Source: Deferribacter desulfuricans SSM1
Lineage (GTDB): Bacteria > Chrysiogenota > Deferribacteres > Deferribacterales > Deferribacteraceae
Direction of reading: 5' to 3'
Length of the DNA stretch: 64,000 bases
NCBI RefSeq assembly: GCF_000010985.1
Contig: NC_013939.1
Location: forward strand, 2,075,501-2,139,500
The notes beneath the pieces were generated by a model. It ran no database searches, had not been told where the DNA came from, and saw only the letters and a list, made by a program, of their open reading frames with translations. The position numbers and the translations under genes are program-made. Positions 54,344 through 63,971 of the stretch are shown in pieces (the stretch's first letter is position 1; each line of letters begins with the position of its first letter).

Positions 54344-55335
54344 ACCCCAACCCTAAATTTATACATATAATAGAGATAAAATACATAAAACAATGCGATA
54401 TAAAAAGAATAAATACTTATCCTCCCAAACCTAAATTTAGATAATTTATCCTGCTTTACAGCTATCATAGCAATTAAAATCATTATACCAGAAAAAAGAG
54501 CAGATTTTAAGTGAATCAATTCAACATTGTTAAAGACACTCCCCTTTGCATAAAAAATATCTACAAAAAAGATAACAGCCACATTAAACACACAGGAGCC
54601 AAAAAGATTACCGATAGCCATATTGCTAGAGCCAACTCTTAAAGCTCCAACAGCTGCAGAAACCTCAGGTAAGGAAGTAACAGCTGCCAGCAAAAACATG
54701 CCAACAAAGCTTTGACCAAGCCCAGTTCTAATTGCTATCTCATCAGCTGATTTACTGAGTAACAAACCTGCCACAATGATCAAAACTGCAAAAAGTAAAA
54801 AAAGTAAAACAGCTCTGCTAAGGGGAATTTCAGATATTTCATCCTCTTTGCTATCCACATCAACATCCAGTGATGAGCTTCTATAAGCACTGTAAACAGA
54901 TCCTACATAAACAATGAAAATTATAACACTTACAGAAGAAACCCAAAATATCTGAGGTGATTTAAATACAAAACCAGCCATAGCAATAAATGTAAGCAAA
55001 ACTGCATAAATCCCTGTAATTACATTTGCAAGACTAACATCTATAAAAATAGAATCATCTTTAAATAATAAGTCCATCAAAAAAATGATAAAAATATTAA
55101 ACATATTAGAGCCAAATACATTTCCAAATGCCAAAGATGGTGAATCTACAACTGTGACAGAACCGATTGAAGAAATCAACTCAGGTAAACTTGTAACAAC
55201 AGAGATGAGTAAAATACCAACTAAACTATGCCCTAAAGATGTTTTTTCGGCAATCACATCACCGTATTTAGAAAGCTTAATTCCGCTTACAACGATAACC
55301 GCGGCACAAACAAGAAAAATAAGATAATAAATCAT
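54340..55335 (-). CDS. Sodium/calcium exchanger family protein (CaxA/YrbG-like)
   Basis: 331 aa membrane antiporter with about ten hydrophobic segments and the two inverted alpha-repeats of the CaCA family. Repeat 1 is GHSLVGILLISVVTSLPELISSIG with FGNVFGSNMFNIF. Repeat 2 is GQSFVGMFLLAAVTSLPEVSAAVG with IGNLFGSCVFNV. An acidic loop (DVDVDSKEDEISE) separates the halves. It lies 39 nt after rpsA with a GAGG ribosome-binding site. Confidence 0.9.
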   Translation of the reverse strand: MIYYLIFLVCAAVIVVSGIKLSKYGDVIAEKTSLGHSLVGILLISVVTSLPELISSIGSVTVVDSPSLAFGNVFGSNMFNIFIIFLMDLLFKDDSIFIDVSLANVITGIYAVLLTFIAMAGFVFKSPQIFWVSSVSVIIFIVYVGSVYSAYRSSSLDVDVDSKEDEISEIPLSRAVLLFLLFAVLIIVAGLLLSKSADEIAIRTGLGQSFVGMFLLAAVTSLPEVSAAVGALRVGSSNMAIGNLFGSCVFNVAVIFFVDIFYAKGSVFNNVELIHLKSALFSGIMILIAMIAVKQDKLSKFRFGRISIYSFYIALFYVFYLYYMYKFRVGV

Positions 55336-55374
55336 TGTTGCCTCAATTTATAAAAAGAGGGGAGCTTTTTTATT

Positions 55375-57075
55375 CTATTCTTTAATATCTTTAAGCTTAT
55401 CTTTTAACACATTCCCCAAGCTAAAGCCTGAAGTTTCTTTAGTTTCTAGCTGTTTTAAAAACTCTTTTACTTCCCTCTTTTCAGAGTCCAATAAATATTT
55501 CTTCCTTGATAAATAAACCTTTTTTTCTTTTGCATTATGCCCAATAACAACTGCTTTTAAAGTATCACCAACTTTTGCCACATCCTCTGGCAATACTCTA
55601 TTTTCATCAAGCTCTCTTGCTTCAATAACCCCTTTTATCCCTCTAGGCAACTCAACTTCCACATAATCTTTGCCCACAAATGTTACAGGGGCTTCAACAA
55701 CCTTACCTTTTGGTAAAATCTTATCTATCTCTTTCCAAGGGTTTTTCTCTAACTGTTTTATCCCAAGAGATACTCTTTCCCTTTTCTCATCTATTTTTAA
55801 TATCTTCGCTTCAACCTCATCACCTACTTTAAATCTTTCATTTAAATCTTCAATCTCCTCAGTCCAAGAAATATCCTCTTTTCTAATTAACCCATCTATA
55901 AAAGATCCAAAATCTACAAAAAGCCCAAAATCTGTGATATTTTTTATTTTCCCTTTGATGGCAGAGCCTTCTGGATGTTTCTCCTTTAGAGTATTCCAAG
56001 GATTATCGGTAAGCAATTTTAAAGAAATAACCACTTTTTTATTTTTCTGATCTATATCAAGTACTTGCCCTTCTACAACATCTTTTACATTAAGTTTAAC
56101 ATTAGATTTCTTAAGCCAGGACAACTCTTCATCAGGTAAAAATCCATCTATACCTGGTTCCATTTCCAAAATATAACCTCTTCTAACTCTAGCTACAATC
56201 TGGCCAGAAGCTTTTTCACCTTTTTTATACTTCTTATCTACACTAAGCCAAGGATCTTCTGTTTTATCCTTAATACTGATCTCAACCTTTTGATTTTCTG
56301 GATCAAGGTTAATAATAACCCCTTCTACTTTATCATCTATTTCTAAAAACTGATTTGGATGTCTTACTCTACCCCAGCTTATATTTTCCCTCTTTAAAAA
56401 TGCATCAACTGGGCCAAGATCCACAAACACACCGTAATTTTTAATACTTTTCACCCTACCCTTTACAAGGTCACCTACTTTTGCAGTTTCAAAGAAATGT
56501 TTTTTCTCCTCCTCTGCAACCTCTTGCATATAAATTTTTCTTGAAGCTAAAAAGGATTTATCTCTTTTGTTAATTCTTAAAATTTTTACATTGAATACCT
56601 TGCCGATGTAGTATTCATCATCCCTTTGTTTATGCATATATTCCATGTGCCCATCAGGGATAAACCCTTCTACCGTTTTGAAAACAACTTTAAACCCTTT
56701 TTCCACCTTCTCTAAAATCTTTACAGGGATATATTTACCTTTTTCATGAGCTTCTAAAACATCGCTCCAGTCTTTCTTCTGATCAAGGACTCTTTTCGAA
56801 AGCCAGATCCTTGCACCACCTCCAGTGATACCAACAACCATAACCTCTACTTCATCGCCAACCTTAACAGTCAGCTCTCCATCTTCTAAAAAATCCTCTT
56901 TATTTGCAAAACCTTCAGATTTATAACCAAAATTTATTAACACATGGCTATCTGTAATCTGGACAACCTGCCCCTTTACAATAGCCCCTTTTTGTGGAGT
57001 AGCCAATGATTGCTCTAATAAAGTTTCAAAATCTTCAATCTCAGTCTCACCTATTTTCTTTTCGTTCTCGCTCAT
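55375..57075 (-). CDS. rpsA: 30S ribosomal protein S1 (six S1 domains)
   Basis: 566 aa with six successive S1/OB motifs. They start near GAIVKGQVVQITDSHVLINFG and include GDLVKGRVKSIKNYGVFVDLG and GSAIKGKIKNITDFGLFVDFG. Each repeat keeps the aromatic/Gly RNA-binding strand pattern. It overlaps ispH by 29 nt. The linkage cmk-ispH-rpsA is common in bacteria, and ispH-rpsA fusions exist in some clostridia; here they are separate proteins. Confidence 0.96.
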   Translation of the reverse strand: MSENEKKIGETEIEDFETLLEQSLATPQKGAIVKGQVVQITDSHVLINFGYKSEGFANKEDFLEDGELTVKVGDEVEVMVVGITGGGARIWLSKRVLDQKKDWSDVLEAHEKGKYIPVKILEKVEKGFKVVFKTVEGFIPDGHMEYMHKQRDDEYYIGKVFNVKILRINKRDKSFLASRKIYMQEVAEEEKKHFFETAKVGDLVKGRVKSIKNYGVFVDLGPVDAFLKRENISWGRVRHPNQFLEIDDKVEGVIINLDPENQKVEISIKDKTEDPWLSVDKKYKKGEKASGQIVARVRRGYILEMEPGIDGFLPDEELSWLKKSNVKLNVKDVVEGQVLDIDQKNKKVVISLKLLTDNPWNTLKEKHPEGSAIKGKIKNITDFGLFVDFGSFIDGLIRKEDISWTEEIEDLNERFKVGDEVEAKILKIDEKRERVSLGIKQLEKNPWKEIDKILPKGKVVEAPVTFVGKDYVEVELPRGIKGVIEARELDENRVLPEDVAKVGDTLKAVVIGHNAKEKKVYLSRKKYLLDSEKREVKEFLKQLETKETSGFSLGNVLKDKLKDIKE

Positions 57076-57910
57076 TTTTAACCTCTTCTAAATAGTTTAT
57101 AACATCTTTTATAAGATAGTCAGGAGTGCTTGCTCCTGCTGTTATACCAACTTTTTCAATATTTTCAAACATTTTTTCTGATAATTCATCTTTTGTCTCA
57201 ATATGAACAGTATTTTTACAAAGTTCTGAACAGATTTCAAACAATCTTCTTGTATTTCCGCTATTTTTGCCACCTATAACAATCATCATATCAACCTGTT
57301 TTGCAACCTCTTTGGCAGCTTCCTGTCTATGAGTTGTGGCATTACAAATGGTGTTTATCACTTTTAATTCATCACATTTATCTTGAACAACACTAACAAC
57401 TTCTTCAAAACTTTGACTATTCTGCGTGGTTTGAGCCACTAAGCCATACTTTTTTCTAAATGGCAAGTTCTTAGCTTCTTCACTATTGGAAACAAGAAAA
57501 TATTCCCCTTCCACATAACTAACAATCCCTTTTACCTCAGGATGATTCTTATCGCCAAAAACTATTACACTGTAACCTTCCTTAGATAACTTCATAGCTG
57601 AGTTGTGAGCTTTGATTACAAAGGGGCAGGTAGCATCGATTATTTCAACCCCTTTATTTTTCAACAACTCATAATTATCCTTTGTAATACCATGAGAACG
57701 AATAATCACAGTATGAACATCTTTCACTTCATCTATATTTTCTAAAGGGAGCACCCCTTTCTCTTTCAATTTATTAACAAGTTGAGGGTTATGTATGATT
57801 GGCCCGAGTGTGATAACATTACTCTTTTTATTTGCTGTATCCTCCACAATCCCCACAGCTCTTTCAACACCAAAACAAAACCCAGCATGCTCTGCAACTA
57901 AAATTTTCAT
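57047..57910 (-). CDS. ispH: 4-hydroxy-3-methylbut-2-enyl diphosphate reductase
   Basis: Last step of the non-mevalonate isoprenoid pathway, a 4Fe-4S enzyme. Three cluster Cys are in EHAGFCFGV (Cys12), IDATCPFV (about Cys95) and TICNATTHRQEA. HNPQLVNKL and SGNTRRLFEI are family blocks, and the C-terminal AGASTPDYLI is diagnostic. The ATG at 57910, with AAGGTG 7 nt upstream, is preferred over the TTG at 57928. Confidence 0.96.
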   Translation of the reverse strand: MKILVAEHAGFCFGVERAVGIVEDTANKKSNVITLGPIIHNPQLVNKLKEKGVLPLENIDEVKDVHTVIIRSHGITKDNYELLKNKGVEIIDATCPFVIKAHNSAMKLSKEGYSVIVFGDKNHPEVKGIVSYVEGEYFLVSNSEEAKNLPFRKKYGLVAQTTQNSQSFEEVVSVVQDKCDELKVINTICNATTHRQEAAKEVAKQVDMMIVIGGKNSGNTRRLFEICSELCKNTVHIETKDELSEKMFENIEKVGITAGASTPDYLIKDVINYLEEVKNERERKENR

Positions 57911-57911
57911 A

Positions 57912-58592
57912 TTAATACACCTTATCAATTAACTCTTTTATTCTTCTTACCACATCATCAATTGACAAACCAGTTGTATCAAGCTCATAGGCATCATCTG
58001 CCTTTTTTAAAGGAGCAATGTCTCTGTTTACATCCTCTTCATCCCTTTTTTTAATATCCTCTAATACTTCTTCATATGAAATTTTTATCCCTTTAGTTTC
58101 ATAATCTTTTAATCTTCTCTTTGCTCTCTCTTCAGGTGTTGCAGATAAAAACACTTTTACTTCTGCCTCAGGTATTACCACAGTCCCAATATCTCTTCCA
58201 TCCATGATCACACTGTTATTTTTTGCAATTTCTTTCTGTTTTTCTGTCAAAATTATTCTGATATCCTTATTTTTAGCAACTTTACTAACTATTTTGCTTA
58301 CATCAACCGTTCTTAACTCATCATCATAAAGCTTACTTTCCCCATGAAAATCTACCTTTAACTTCTGAGTTTCACCATCTTTAACAAAATTAAACTCAGA
58401 TTCTTTCAGCATATTGATAACTATATCAAGATTTTGATTATTTTTTAGATACAGATATGCAGCATAACGATACATTGCACCAGTATCGATATATATCAAA
58501 TTATAAAGCTTTGCTAAAATTTTGGCTATTGTGCTTTTTCCACTGCCTGCTGGGCCATCTATTGCAATACGAAGTTTTTTAACTGATTTCAA
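57912..58592 (-). CDS. cmk: Cytidylate kinase
   Basis: Phosphorylates CMP/dCMP. The P-loop AIDGPAGSGKSTIAK is at the N-terminus, and IDTGAMYRYAAYLYL, IMDGRDIGTVVIPEAEVKVFL and RAKRRLKDYE are family motifs. Length (226 aa) is normal. It overlaps aroA by 14 nt and is 1 nt from ispH. Confidence 0.96.
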   Translation of the reverse strand: MKSVKKLRIAIDGPAGSGKSTIAKILAKLYNLIYIDTGAMYRYAAYLYLKNNQNLDIVINMLKESEFNFVKDGETQKLKVDFHGESKLYDDELRTVDVSKIVSKVAKNKDIRIILTEKQKEIAKNNSVIMDGRDIGTVVIPEAEVKVFLSATPEERAKRRLKDYETKGIKISYEEVLEDIKKRDEEDVNRDIAPLKKADDAYELDTTGLSIDDVVRRIKELIDKVY

Positions 58593-59853
58593 TCTGTTTC
58601 AACCTCTCCAAAAAGTCTGGAAAAGATACATCAATACTTTCTATACTGTCAATATCAAAATTTCCAAACCTTTTAGAGAGCAATATATTAATCATAGCTA
58701 TCCTATGATCATCAAAAGACTTTAGCACCCCTTTATCATTAACCTTTTTCATAGGGTAAACCTTAAAACCATCTTCATACTCTTCAACCTCTGCACCTAC
58801 TACCCTTAGATTATACACAATCGATTTAATCCTATCTGATTCTTTTACACGCAACTCCTCAGCATCCCTTATTTCAATAGGTGATTTTGCAAAAAGCCCA
58901 AGTGCTCCAAGCAGTGGGATTTCATCTATAATATTTGGAATTATCTCACCTCTAATTACACCACCATTTAAAGATGAAAATTTAATGGAAATATCCCCAA
59001 TAGGTTCATCCCCTTCTTTTGTTACTAAAACATCTATTTTTGCTCCCATTTCATTTAAAATTTTAAGTAATCCAGTCCTTGTTTTATTTAAACCCACATT
59101 TTTTATTACCACTTCACTATTTTCAAACATTAATGCCGCACCAATAAAAAAAGCTGCAGATGAAAAATCACCAGGCACAGTAAATTCTGTAGATTTTAAT
59201 TGATACTTTTTATTAACTTCAATTACACCATTATTTATATCCAAATTGACACCAAAATATTTTAACATCTGTTCTGTATGATCCCTTGTTTGATCCTTTT
59301 CAATATATGTTACAGGCTCATCAATCTGTAAACCTGCAAGTATTACAGCACTTTTAACCTGAGCGCTCTTTACCTTAGCTTCAATTATACCACCTTTCAT
59401 ACTTGATGGCTGTATCATCAAAGGGAGAAAACCTCTTCTTGAATGAATAACCGCTCCCAAATTAGAAAGGGGGTCTATAACCCTTTTCATAGGCCTTTTA
59501 CGAAGCGAGTTATCGCCAGTCATAAAAAAGTATTTGCTTTGCGGAGCAAATAACCCTGTCAATAACCTTGCTGTAGTACCAGAATTTTCACAATTTATAA
59601 CATTGTCTGGTTCTAAAAAGCTATCATACCCTTTAGAATTTATTATCATATCCCCATCTTTTAGTTCATAATCCACACCACAAGCTACAAGTGCATCCTT
59701 TGTGGCTATCGTATCCCTTGATAAAAGCGGTGATTTTACTACAGTTTTCCCTTTTGCCATAGCACCAAAAATAAATGCTCTATGAGTCATAGACTTATCA
59801 GAAGGAACAGTAATCTCACCATTTAGCCCTCTTATTTTTTCAAAACTTATCAT
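58579..59853 (-). CDS. aroA: 3-phosphoshikimate 1-carboxyvinyltransferase (EPSP synthase)
   Basis: Sixth step of the shikimate pathway. GEITVPSDKSMTHRAFIFGA is the N-terminal substrate site, followed by CENSGTTARLLTGL, SLRKRPMKRVIDPL and RVKESDRI. FDDHRIAMINILL is the C-terminal PEP-site block. Length (424 aa) is normal. It lies 2 nt after tyrA. Confidence 0.96.
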   Translation of the reverse strand: MISFEKIRGLNGEITVPSDKSMTHRAFIFGAMAKGKTVVKSPLLSRDTIATKDALVACGVDYELKDGDMIINSKGYDSFLEPDNVINCENSGTTARLLTGLFAPQSKYFFMTGDNSLRKRPMKRVIDPLSNLGAVIHSRRGFLPLMIQPSSMKGGIIEAKVKSAQVKSAVILAGLQIDEPVTYIEKDQTRDHTEQMLKYFGVNLDINNGVIEVNKKYQLKSTEFTVPGDFSSAAFFIGAALMFENSEVVIKNVGLNKTRTGLLKILNEMGAKIDVLVTKEGDEPIGDISIKFSSLNGGVIRGEIIPNIIDEIPLLGALGLFAKSPIEIRDAEELRVKESDRIKSIVYNLRVVGAEVEEYEDGFKVYPMKKVNDKGVLKSFDDHRIAMINILLSKRFGNFDIDSIESIDVSFPDFLERLKQIEIS

Positions 59854-59855
59854 AA

Positions 59856-60680
59856 CTACAAACTCCGCCTTAAATTACTAACTTTTTCGATGGAGTTAAA
59901 TAACTCTTTTCCATCCTTATTTATAATCATTTCTTGCCATGTTCTTAATATATCAATAAACTTATCAATTAGCTCCACCAAATTTGCATTATTATCCACA
60001 AAAATATCACTCCACATCTTAGGGTCGCTACCAGCTATTCTGGTAAAATCTCTAAATCCACCACCTGTAAATCTCAATGAAGTTTCATCAACATTAAAAA
60101 CAAGATCTATCAATGAAAAAGCTATCAAATGGGGAAAATGACTAATTAAACCAAAAAGTTTATCATGCTCATTACTACTAATAAGCTCTACACGCATCCC
60201 AATTTTTTTATGAATTTCTTTTAGCTTATCTACATCCGATTTATCAACAAAATCAGTTGTTAAAAAATGATACGCATTTTCAAATAATTTTTCATCACTG
60301 TTTTTAAATCCTGATGTCTCTTTACCTGCAATAGGGTGTCCACCAACAAATCTCAAACCAAGAGATTTTGCTTTTTCCACAATACTTTTTTTAGTACTGC
60401 AAGCATCTGTTATCAATACATCAACATTAAATCCCTTTAACTCAACCAACAATTCTAAAGTGGTCAATACTGGGGTTGCAAGATATACCAAATCCATATC
60501 AAGTGATAAAAAATCTTCTAAGTTATCAGCAACCGCGTCAAAAACACCTGATTCTGCAGCAGAAATAACTACATCAGGATTTAAATCAAACCCATATATT
60601 TTAAAACCAACATTATTAAATGCTTTAGCTAAAGAGCCACCGATTAACCCTAAACCGATAATCCCAATTTTTTTTATCAA
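59856..60680 (-). CDS. tyrA: Prephenate dehydrogenase
   Basis: NAD(P)-dependent oxidative decarboxylation of prephenate to 4-hydroxyphenylpyruvate (or arogenate to tyrosine). GIIGLGLIGGSLAKAF is the nucleotide loop, with an acidic residue (FDLN) suggesting NAD. GGHPIAGKETSGF contains the catalytic His, and SHFPHLIAFSL is family-typical. It is 274 aa with no ACT domain, so allosteric control by tyrosine is not evident. Confidence 0.94.
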   Translation of the reverse strand: MIKKIGIIGLGLIGGSLAKAFNNVGFKIYGFDLNPDVVISAAESGVFDAVADNLEDFLSLDMDLVYLATPVLTTLELLVELKGFNVDVLITDACSTKKSIVEKAKSLGLRFVGGHPIAGKETSGFKNSDEKLFENAYHFLTTDFVDKSDVDKLKEIHKKIGMRVELISSNEHDKLFGLISHFPHLIAFSLIDLVFNVDETSLRFTGGGFRDFTRIAGSDPKMWSDIFVDNNANLVELIDKFIDILRTWQEMIINKDGKELFNSIEKVSNLRRSL

Positions 60681-60693
60681 AACAGATACCTTT

Positions 60694-61713
60694 TTATTCT
60701 TCTAAATGTTTCTCTAAAGTTGCAGCAATAACTCTAACCCTTTTCATCAACACTTCAAAATCTGATGGCAAAATTGATTGATCACCATCACTCAAAGCTT
60801 CAGATGGACGAGGATGAACTTCTACCATCAAACCATCAGCTCCTGCAGCTATTGCAGCCTGAGCCATAGGCAAGATACAATCTCTTCTACCTGTACCATG
60901 ACTTGGATCCACTATGATAGGTAAATGGCTTGAGTTTTTAATAACAGGGACTGCAGCAAGATCCAATGTATTTCTTGTCTCAGTATCAAAAGACCTTATC
61001 CCCCTTTCGCAAAGGATGATGTCATAGTTTCCTTCACTTGCTATATATTCTGCTGCCATAAGAAACTCTTTGATAGTGGCACACATTCCTCTTTTCAGCA
61101 TTACTGGCATTTTCGCCTTACCAACCTCTTTCAACAATCTGAAGTTTGACATATTCCTTGCGCCAATTTGCAAAATATCAGCATATTTTGCCACAAGATC
61201 CAAATCTCTTGGATCCATGAGCTCAGTTATTACAAGCATTCCAAAGTGATCTGCAACTTCACGAAGATATTTCAACCCTTCTTCGCCAAGCCCCTGGAAA
61301 GAATAAGGACTAGTTCTTGGTTTAAATGCTCCACCTCTTAAAATTCTTGCACCTGCTTTATAAACAGATTCTGCAACTTCAAATAATAATTCTCTGCTTT
61401 CTACCGAACAGGGGCCAGCCATTACTGCAATATGTTTGCCACCTATTTTTACACCCTTAATATTTAAAACAGTCGGCTCTTTTTTAAAATCTTTGCTCAC
61501 AAGTTTGTAAGGTTTTAAAATTGGGACAACCTTCTCAACACCTGGCAAAGAGCTTAACGGTTTATCTCTAAGCGCCCTTTCATCACCTATTGCACCAATA
61601 ATTGTTCTTTCTACACCTTTTGAAAGGTGAGTTTTAAACCCATATTCTATTAATTTCTTCTCAACAAATTCTATCTCTTTCTCTGTGGCCTCTGGCCTCA
61701 TTACTATAATCAT
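60694..61713 (-). CDS. aroF: 3-deoxy-7-phosphoheptulonate synthase (type I-beta, with N-terminal ferredoxin-like domain)
   Basis: First step of aromatic amino acid synthesis. An N-terminal domain of about 70 aa (MRPEATEKEIEFVEKKLIEYGF) precedes the barrel, as in Thermotoga-type enzymes, where it gives feedback control. AGPCSVESRELLFEVA, RGGAFKPRTSPYSFQGLG, LKRGMCATIKEFLMAAEYI and DPSHGTGRRDCILPMA are barrel motifs that hold the metal and substrate residues. It lies 2 nt from hisC. Confidence 0.95.
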   Translation of the reverse strand: MIIVMRPEATEKEIEFVEKKLIEYGFKTHLSKGVERTIIGAIGDERALRDKPLSSLPGVEKVVPILKPYKLVSKDFKKEPTVLNIKGVKIGGKHIAVMAGPCSVESRELLFEVAESVYKAGARILRGGAFKPRTSPYSFQGLGEEGLKYLREVADHFGMLVITELMDPRDLDLVAKYADILQIGARNMSNFRLLKEVGKAKMPVMLKRGMCATIKEFLMAAEYIASEGNYDIILCERGIRSFDTETRNTLDLAAVPVIKNSSHLPIIVDPSHGTGRRDCILPMAQAAIAAGADGLMVEVHPRPSEALSDGDQSILPSDFEVLMKRVRVIAATLEKHLEE

Positions 61714-61715
61714 TT

Positions 61716-62813
61716 TTAGCCTCCAATAACCTCTTCTAATTTTTTGATAAAAACTTTATTTTCATCAGGCAATCCAATAGACACCCTGATAAATGGTGCC
61801 AGTTTTGGCCCAAGAAATCTAACAATCACACCTTTATGCAATAACTCGTTAAAAACTCTATTCCCATCACCAACATCAACAAGTATAAAGTTTGCCTGCG
61901 TTTCATAATATTTTAAACCAAGCCTCTGAAACTCTTTATACAGATACAGCTTTCCGTCCCTATTGTTTTTTATAACTTTTCTTAAAAAGTCATGATCATC
62001 AAGAGCAGCAATAGCCGCTACTTGAGCAGCCATATTTACATTAAAAGGTTGCCTCACCCTATTTAGCATATCAAGAGCTTTACTATTACCAATAATATAT
62101 CCTATCCTAAGTCCAGCCAATCCGTATGCTTTAGAAAAGGTTCTCATGGAAAAAAGGTTTGGATATTTTTTCATCAATTTCAAACTATTAGGATAATCTG
62201 CCGCATCGACAAATTCATAATAAGCTTCATCAAGTATCACAAGGATATCTTCTCTCACTTTATCAAGAAAAGATACAAGCTGTTCTTCACTAAAATAAGT
62301 CCCTGTGGGGTTATTTGGATTGGCTAAAAATACAAGCCTTGTTTTCTCATCGATATTTTCAAGTATTTTATCAAAATTCACAATAAAATCTTTATCAGTT
62401 TCAACCCATTTGCAAAAGGAGTTATTTGCCTGTGCAATTATCCCATATACAGAAAAACTTGGGGCAAAAGATACCACATTTTCTCCAGGCTTCACAAAAG
62501 TCCTGATAAGAAGCTCAATAATTTCATTTGAGCCAGTACCAAATAGCAACTCATTTTGTGCCACATTCAATTTTTTGCTCAATTTTTCTCTTAAATAATA
62601 ACAATCTCCAAGCGGATATCTATTTAATTCATCCAAAAAATTCATTAATGCTTCTTTACTTTTTGGTGGAATCCCCAAAGGGTTCTCATTAGAGGCAAGT
62701 TTAATTGCCTTTTTAATACCAAGCTCCCTTTCAAGCTCTTTTACAGGTTTTCCTGGCTGATAAGGGATTAAGCTTGCAATATTTTCTCCAGCCAATTTTT
62801 CAAAATCTATCAT
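61716..62813 (-). CDS. hisC: Histidinol-phosphate / aromatic aminotransferase
   Basis: PLP fold type I aminotransferase, 365 aa. KLASNENPLGIPPKSKEAL is the N-terminal substrate block. FLANPNNPTGTYFSEEQL and RTFSKAYGLAGLRIGYIIG contain the cofactor Asn and the Schiff-base Lys. In this supraoperon context such enzymes usually serve both histidinol phosphate and aromatic keto acids. Overlap with pheA is 4 nt. It is distinct from the CobD paralogue at 6051-7112. Confidence 0.92.
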   Translation of the reverse strand: MIDFEKLAGENIASLIPYQPGKPVKELERELGIKKAIKLASNENPLGIPPKSKEALMNFLDELNRYPLGDCYYLREKLSKKLNVAQNELLFGTGSNEIIELLIRTFVKPGENVVSFAPSFSVYGIIAQANNSFCKWVETDKDFIVNFDKILENIDEKTRLVFLANPNNPTGTYFSEEQLVSFLDKVREDILVILDEAYYEFVDAADYPNSLKLMKKYPNLFSMRTFSKAYGLAGLRIGYIIGNSKALDMLNRVRQPFNVNMAAQVAAIAALDDHDFLRKVIKNNRDGKLYLYKEFQRLGLKYYETQANFILVDVGDGNRVFNELLHKGVIVRFLGPKLAPFIRVSIGLPDENKVFIKKLEEVIGG

Positions 62814-63880
62814 TTTTCCCCCTTTGGATATGAACCTAATATTTTTAGCATATTTACATTTTTTGAAAAATTTTCAAGAGCCTTCTTAACAGGCTCATCA
62901 TCTATATGTCCATCGATATCCACATAAAAGATATACTCCCAAGCCTTCCTTTTTGAAGGCCTCGATTCAATCTTAGTCATATTGATATTTTCTTCGGCAA
63001 ATGCTTTCAAAGCGTTGTATAATGAACCAGCTTTGTGAGCTAACGAAAACATAATAGATGTTTTATCATTACCTGTTTTCGCAGGCTCATTAAAACCTAT
63101 AACAAGAAATCTTGTGTAATTGTTTGTATAATCTTCGATACTCTTTTCCACTATCTTTAGTCCGTATTGAATTTCAGCCATTTCACTGGCTATAGCAGCA
63201 ACAGAAGCATCCCCCTTTGCAATTTCGGCCGCTTTCGCAGTGGACTCAACCTCTACAATAGTAATATTTCTAGCATTCTTGCTAAGCCATTTTCTACACT
63301 GTGCTATGGCATGAGGGTGAGAATATATCTTTCTGATATCTTCAAATTTTCCACTCAAATTCATTAAATGATGAGAAACTTCTAAAAATATTTCACCACA
63401 AATCTTTAAGGCGGAATCCATAAACATATCAAGTGTGTGATTGACCACACCTTCCAATGAGTTTTCAATAGGGATTACACCATAGGCACATCTCTTTTTT
63501 TCCACATATTCAAACACATCTGAGATATTAGAAAGCGGTATAAGCTTTGCTGCAAGCCCAAAATGTTTTATTCCTGCAAGATGCGTAAAAGTGCCCTCAG
63601 GCCCAAGATAAGCAATCTTTTGAACCTCTTCAAGTGATAAAGAAGCAGAAATTATCTCTCTAAAAACATTTTTTATATATTCATCAGGAAAAGGGCCTGT
63701 ATTTATACTTTTTAACCTCTCATATATAGCCTTTTCTCTTGAAGGAACATACAATGGTTTGTTCTGCTCCTTTTTTATCTTACCAATTTCAATCACAAGC
63801 TTAGCTCGCTCATTGAGAAGCTTTAAAATCTGCTCATCAATTTTATCAATCTCTTTTCTTAAATCGTTTAATCTATCCAT
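62810..63880 (-). CDS. pheA: Bifunctional chorismate mutase / prephenate dehydratase
   Basis: 356 aa P-protein. The AroQ chorismate mutase helix bundle covers about 1-85 (LRKEIDKIDEQILKLLNERAKLVIEIGKIK). The dehydratase domain spans about 90-270, with AYLGPEGTFTHLAGI, GVIPIENSLEGVVNHTLDM and the catalytic Thr in NNYTRFLVIG. A C-terminal ACT domain (NMTKIESRPSKRKAWEYIFYVD) should give phenylalanine feedback. No Shine-Dalgarno precedes the ATG. Confidence 0.95.
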   Translation of the reverse strand: MDRLNDLRKEIDKIDEQILKLLNERAKLVIEIGKIKKEQNKPLYVPSREKAIYERLKSINTGPFPDEYIKNVFREIISASLSLEEVQKIAYLGPEGTFTHLAGIKHFGLAAKLIPLSNISDVFEYVEKKRCAYGVIPIENSLEGVVNHTLDMFMDSALKICGEIFLEVSHHLMNLSGKFEDIRKIYSHPHAIAQCRKWLSKNARNITIVEVESTAKAAEIAKGDASVAAIASEMAEIQYGLKIVEKSIEDYTNNYTRFLVIGFNEPAKTGNDKTSIMFSLAHKAGSLYNALKAFAEENINMTKIESRPSKRKAWEYIFYVDIDGHIDDEPVKKALENFSKNVNMLKILGSYPKGEK

Positions 63881-63888
63881 AGATGTGT

Positions 63889-63917
63889 TATATAATTCAG
63901 AGTTAAAAAATATTCAA
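63889..63917 (-). promoter_or_regulatory. Candidate promoter of the aromatic supraoperon, possibly leaderless
   Basis: On the minus strand, TTGAAT (63917-63912), a 17-nt spacer and TATATA (63894-63889) form a good promoter. Only 8 nt separate the -10 hexamer from the pheA ATG at 63880, so transcription should begin at or near the start codon. No ribosome-binding sequence is present. Confidence 0.5.
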
Positions 63918-63971
63918 CCTTTTTAAGTCTCATAATACCATATTTCTAAACAAATCACTATAAATTGTTTG

